DNA from: Streptosporangiaceae bacterium
Lineage (GTDB): Bacteria > Actinomycetota > Actinomycetes > Streptosporangiales > Streptosporangiaceae
Assembly (NCBI GenBank): GCA_030043395.1
Contig: JASHXW010000308.1
Location: 1 to 6,030, forward strand
Length of the DNA stretch: 6,030 nt
Reading direction: 5' to 3'
Below are positions 6,016 to 6,030 of this stretch, piece after piece; position 1 is the first letter of the stretch, and the number at the start of each line of letters is the position of its first letter. Below the pieces are notes generated by a model, which made no database searches, was not told where the DNA came from, and saw only the letters and a program-made list of their open reading frames with translations. Position numbers and translations under genes: made by a program.

Positions 6016-6030
6016 GTGACCAGCAAGCCA
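6016..6030 (+). CDS. start of a further gene (3' part outside window)
   Basis: GTG at 6016 opens a frame read as MTSKP to the window end, behind a well-placed AAGGAG. It starts 59 bases after the SDR stop on the same strand, so it is likely third in the SnoaL-SDR operon. Five residues are too few to suggest a product. Confidence 0.6.

Overview
The window reads as chromosomal DNA of a high-GC Gram-positive bacterium of the Actinomycetota. Third codon positions are overwhelmingly G or C, GTG starts occur, ribosome-binding sites are purine-rich, and the gene types (a very large ATPase-type LuxR regulator, an SnoaL-like protein, a McrA-type head domain) are typical of Streptomyces and its relatives. 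No genus can be named from sequence alone. I see no RNA gene, insertion sequence, CRISPR array or phage gene.

Layout. Positions 1-1710 carry a rightward run of four tightly spaced genes. They are the end of an oxidoreductase with a C-terminal plant-type [2Fe-2S] ferredoxin domain (1-156), a VOC/glyoxalase-fold protein (164-667), a 98-residue protein resembling the N-terminal head domain of ScoMcrA-type HNH endonucleases but standing alone (710-1006), and a HAD-superfamily hydrolase of the haloacid dehalogenase type II group (1009-1710). Gaps are 7, 42 and 2 bases, so this is probably one transcript. Facing it, 40 bases away, is a roughly 926-residue LuxR-family regulator with an N-terminal STAND ATPase (LAL type) on the minus strand (1751-4531). 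Divergent from that regulator is a second rightward operon: an SnoaL-like/ester cyclase-family protein (4698-5135), a classical short-chain dehydrogenase/reductase (5177-5956) and the first codons of another gene (6016 onward).

How the parts may work together. The SnoaL-like protein and the SDR form a two-gene cassette of the kind used in polyketide tailoring or small-molecule oxidoreduction. The divergently transcribed LAL regulator is the obvious candidate to control it. The 166-base intergenic region holds three closely spaced inverted repeats, two sharing GTCA/TGAC arms, plus a fourth short GTCATGAC at the start codon; this is the most structured non-coding signal in the window. The left operon looks like small-molecule redox or detoxification genes with an unexplained restriction-related domain inserted. 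Most genes are recognisable family members. The unusual points are the stand-alone McrA-head protein, the operator-like dyad array, and several enzymes that have lost canonical active-site residues.
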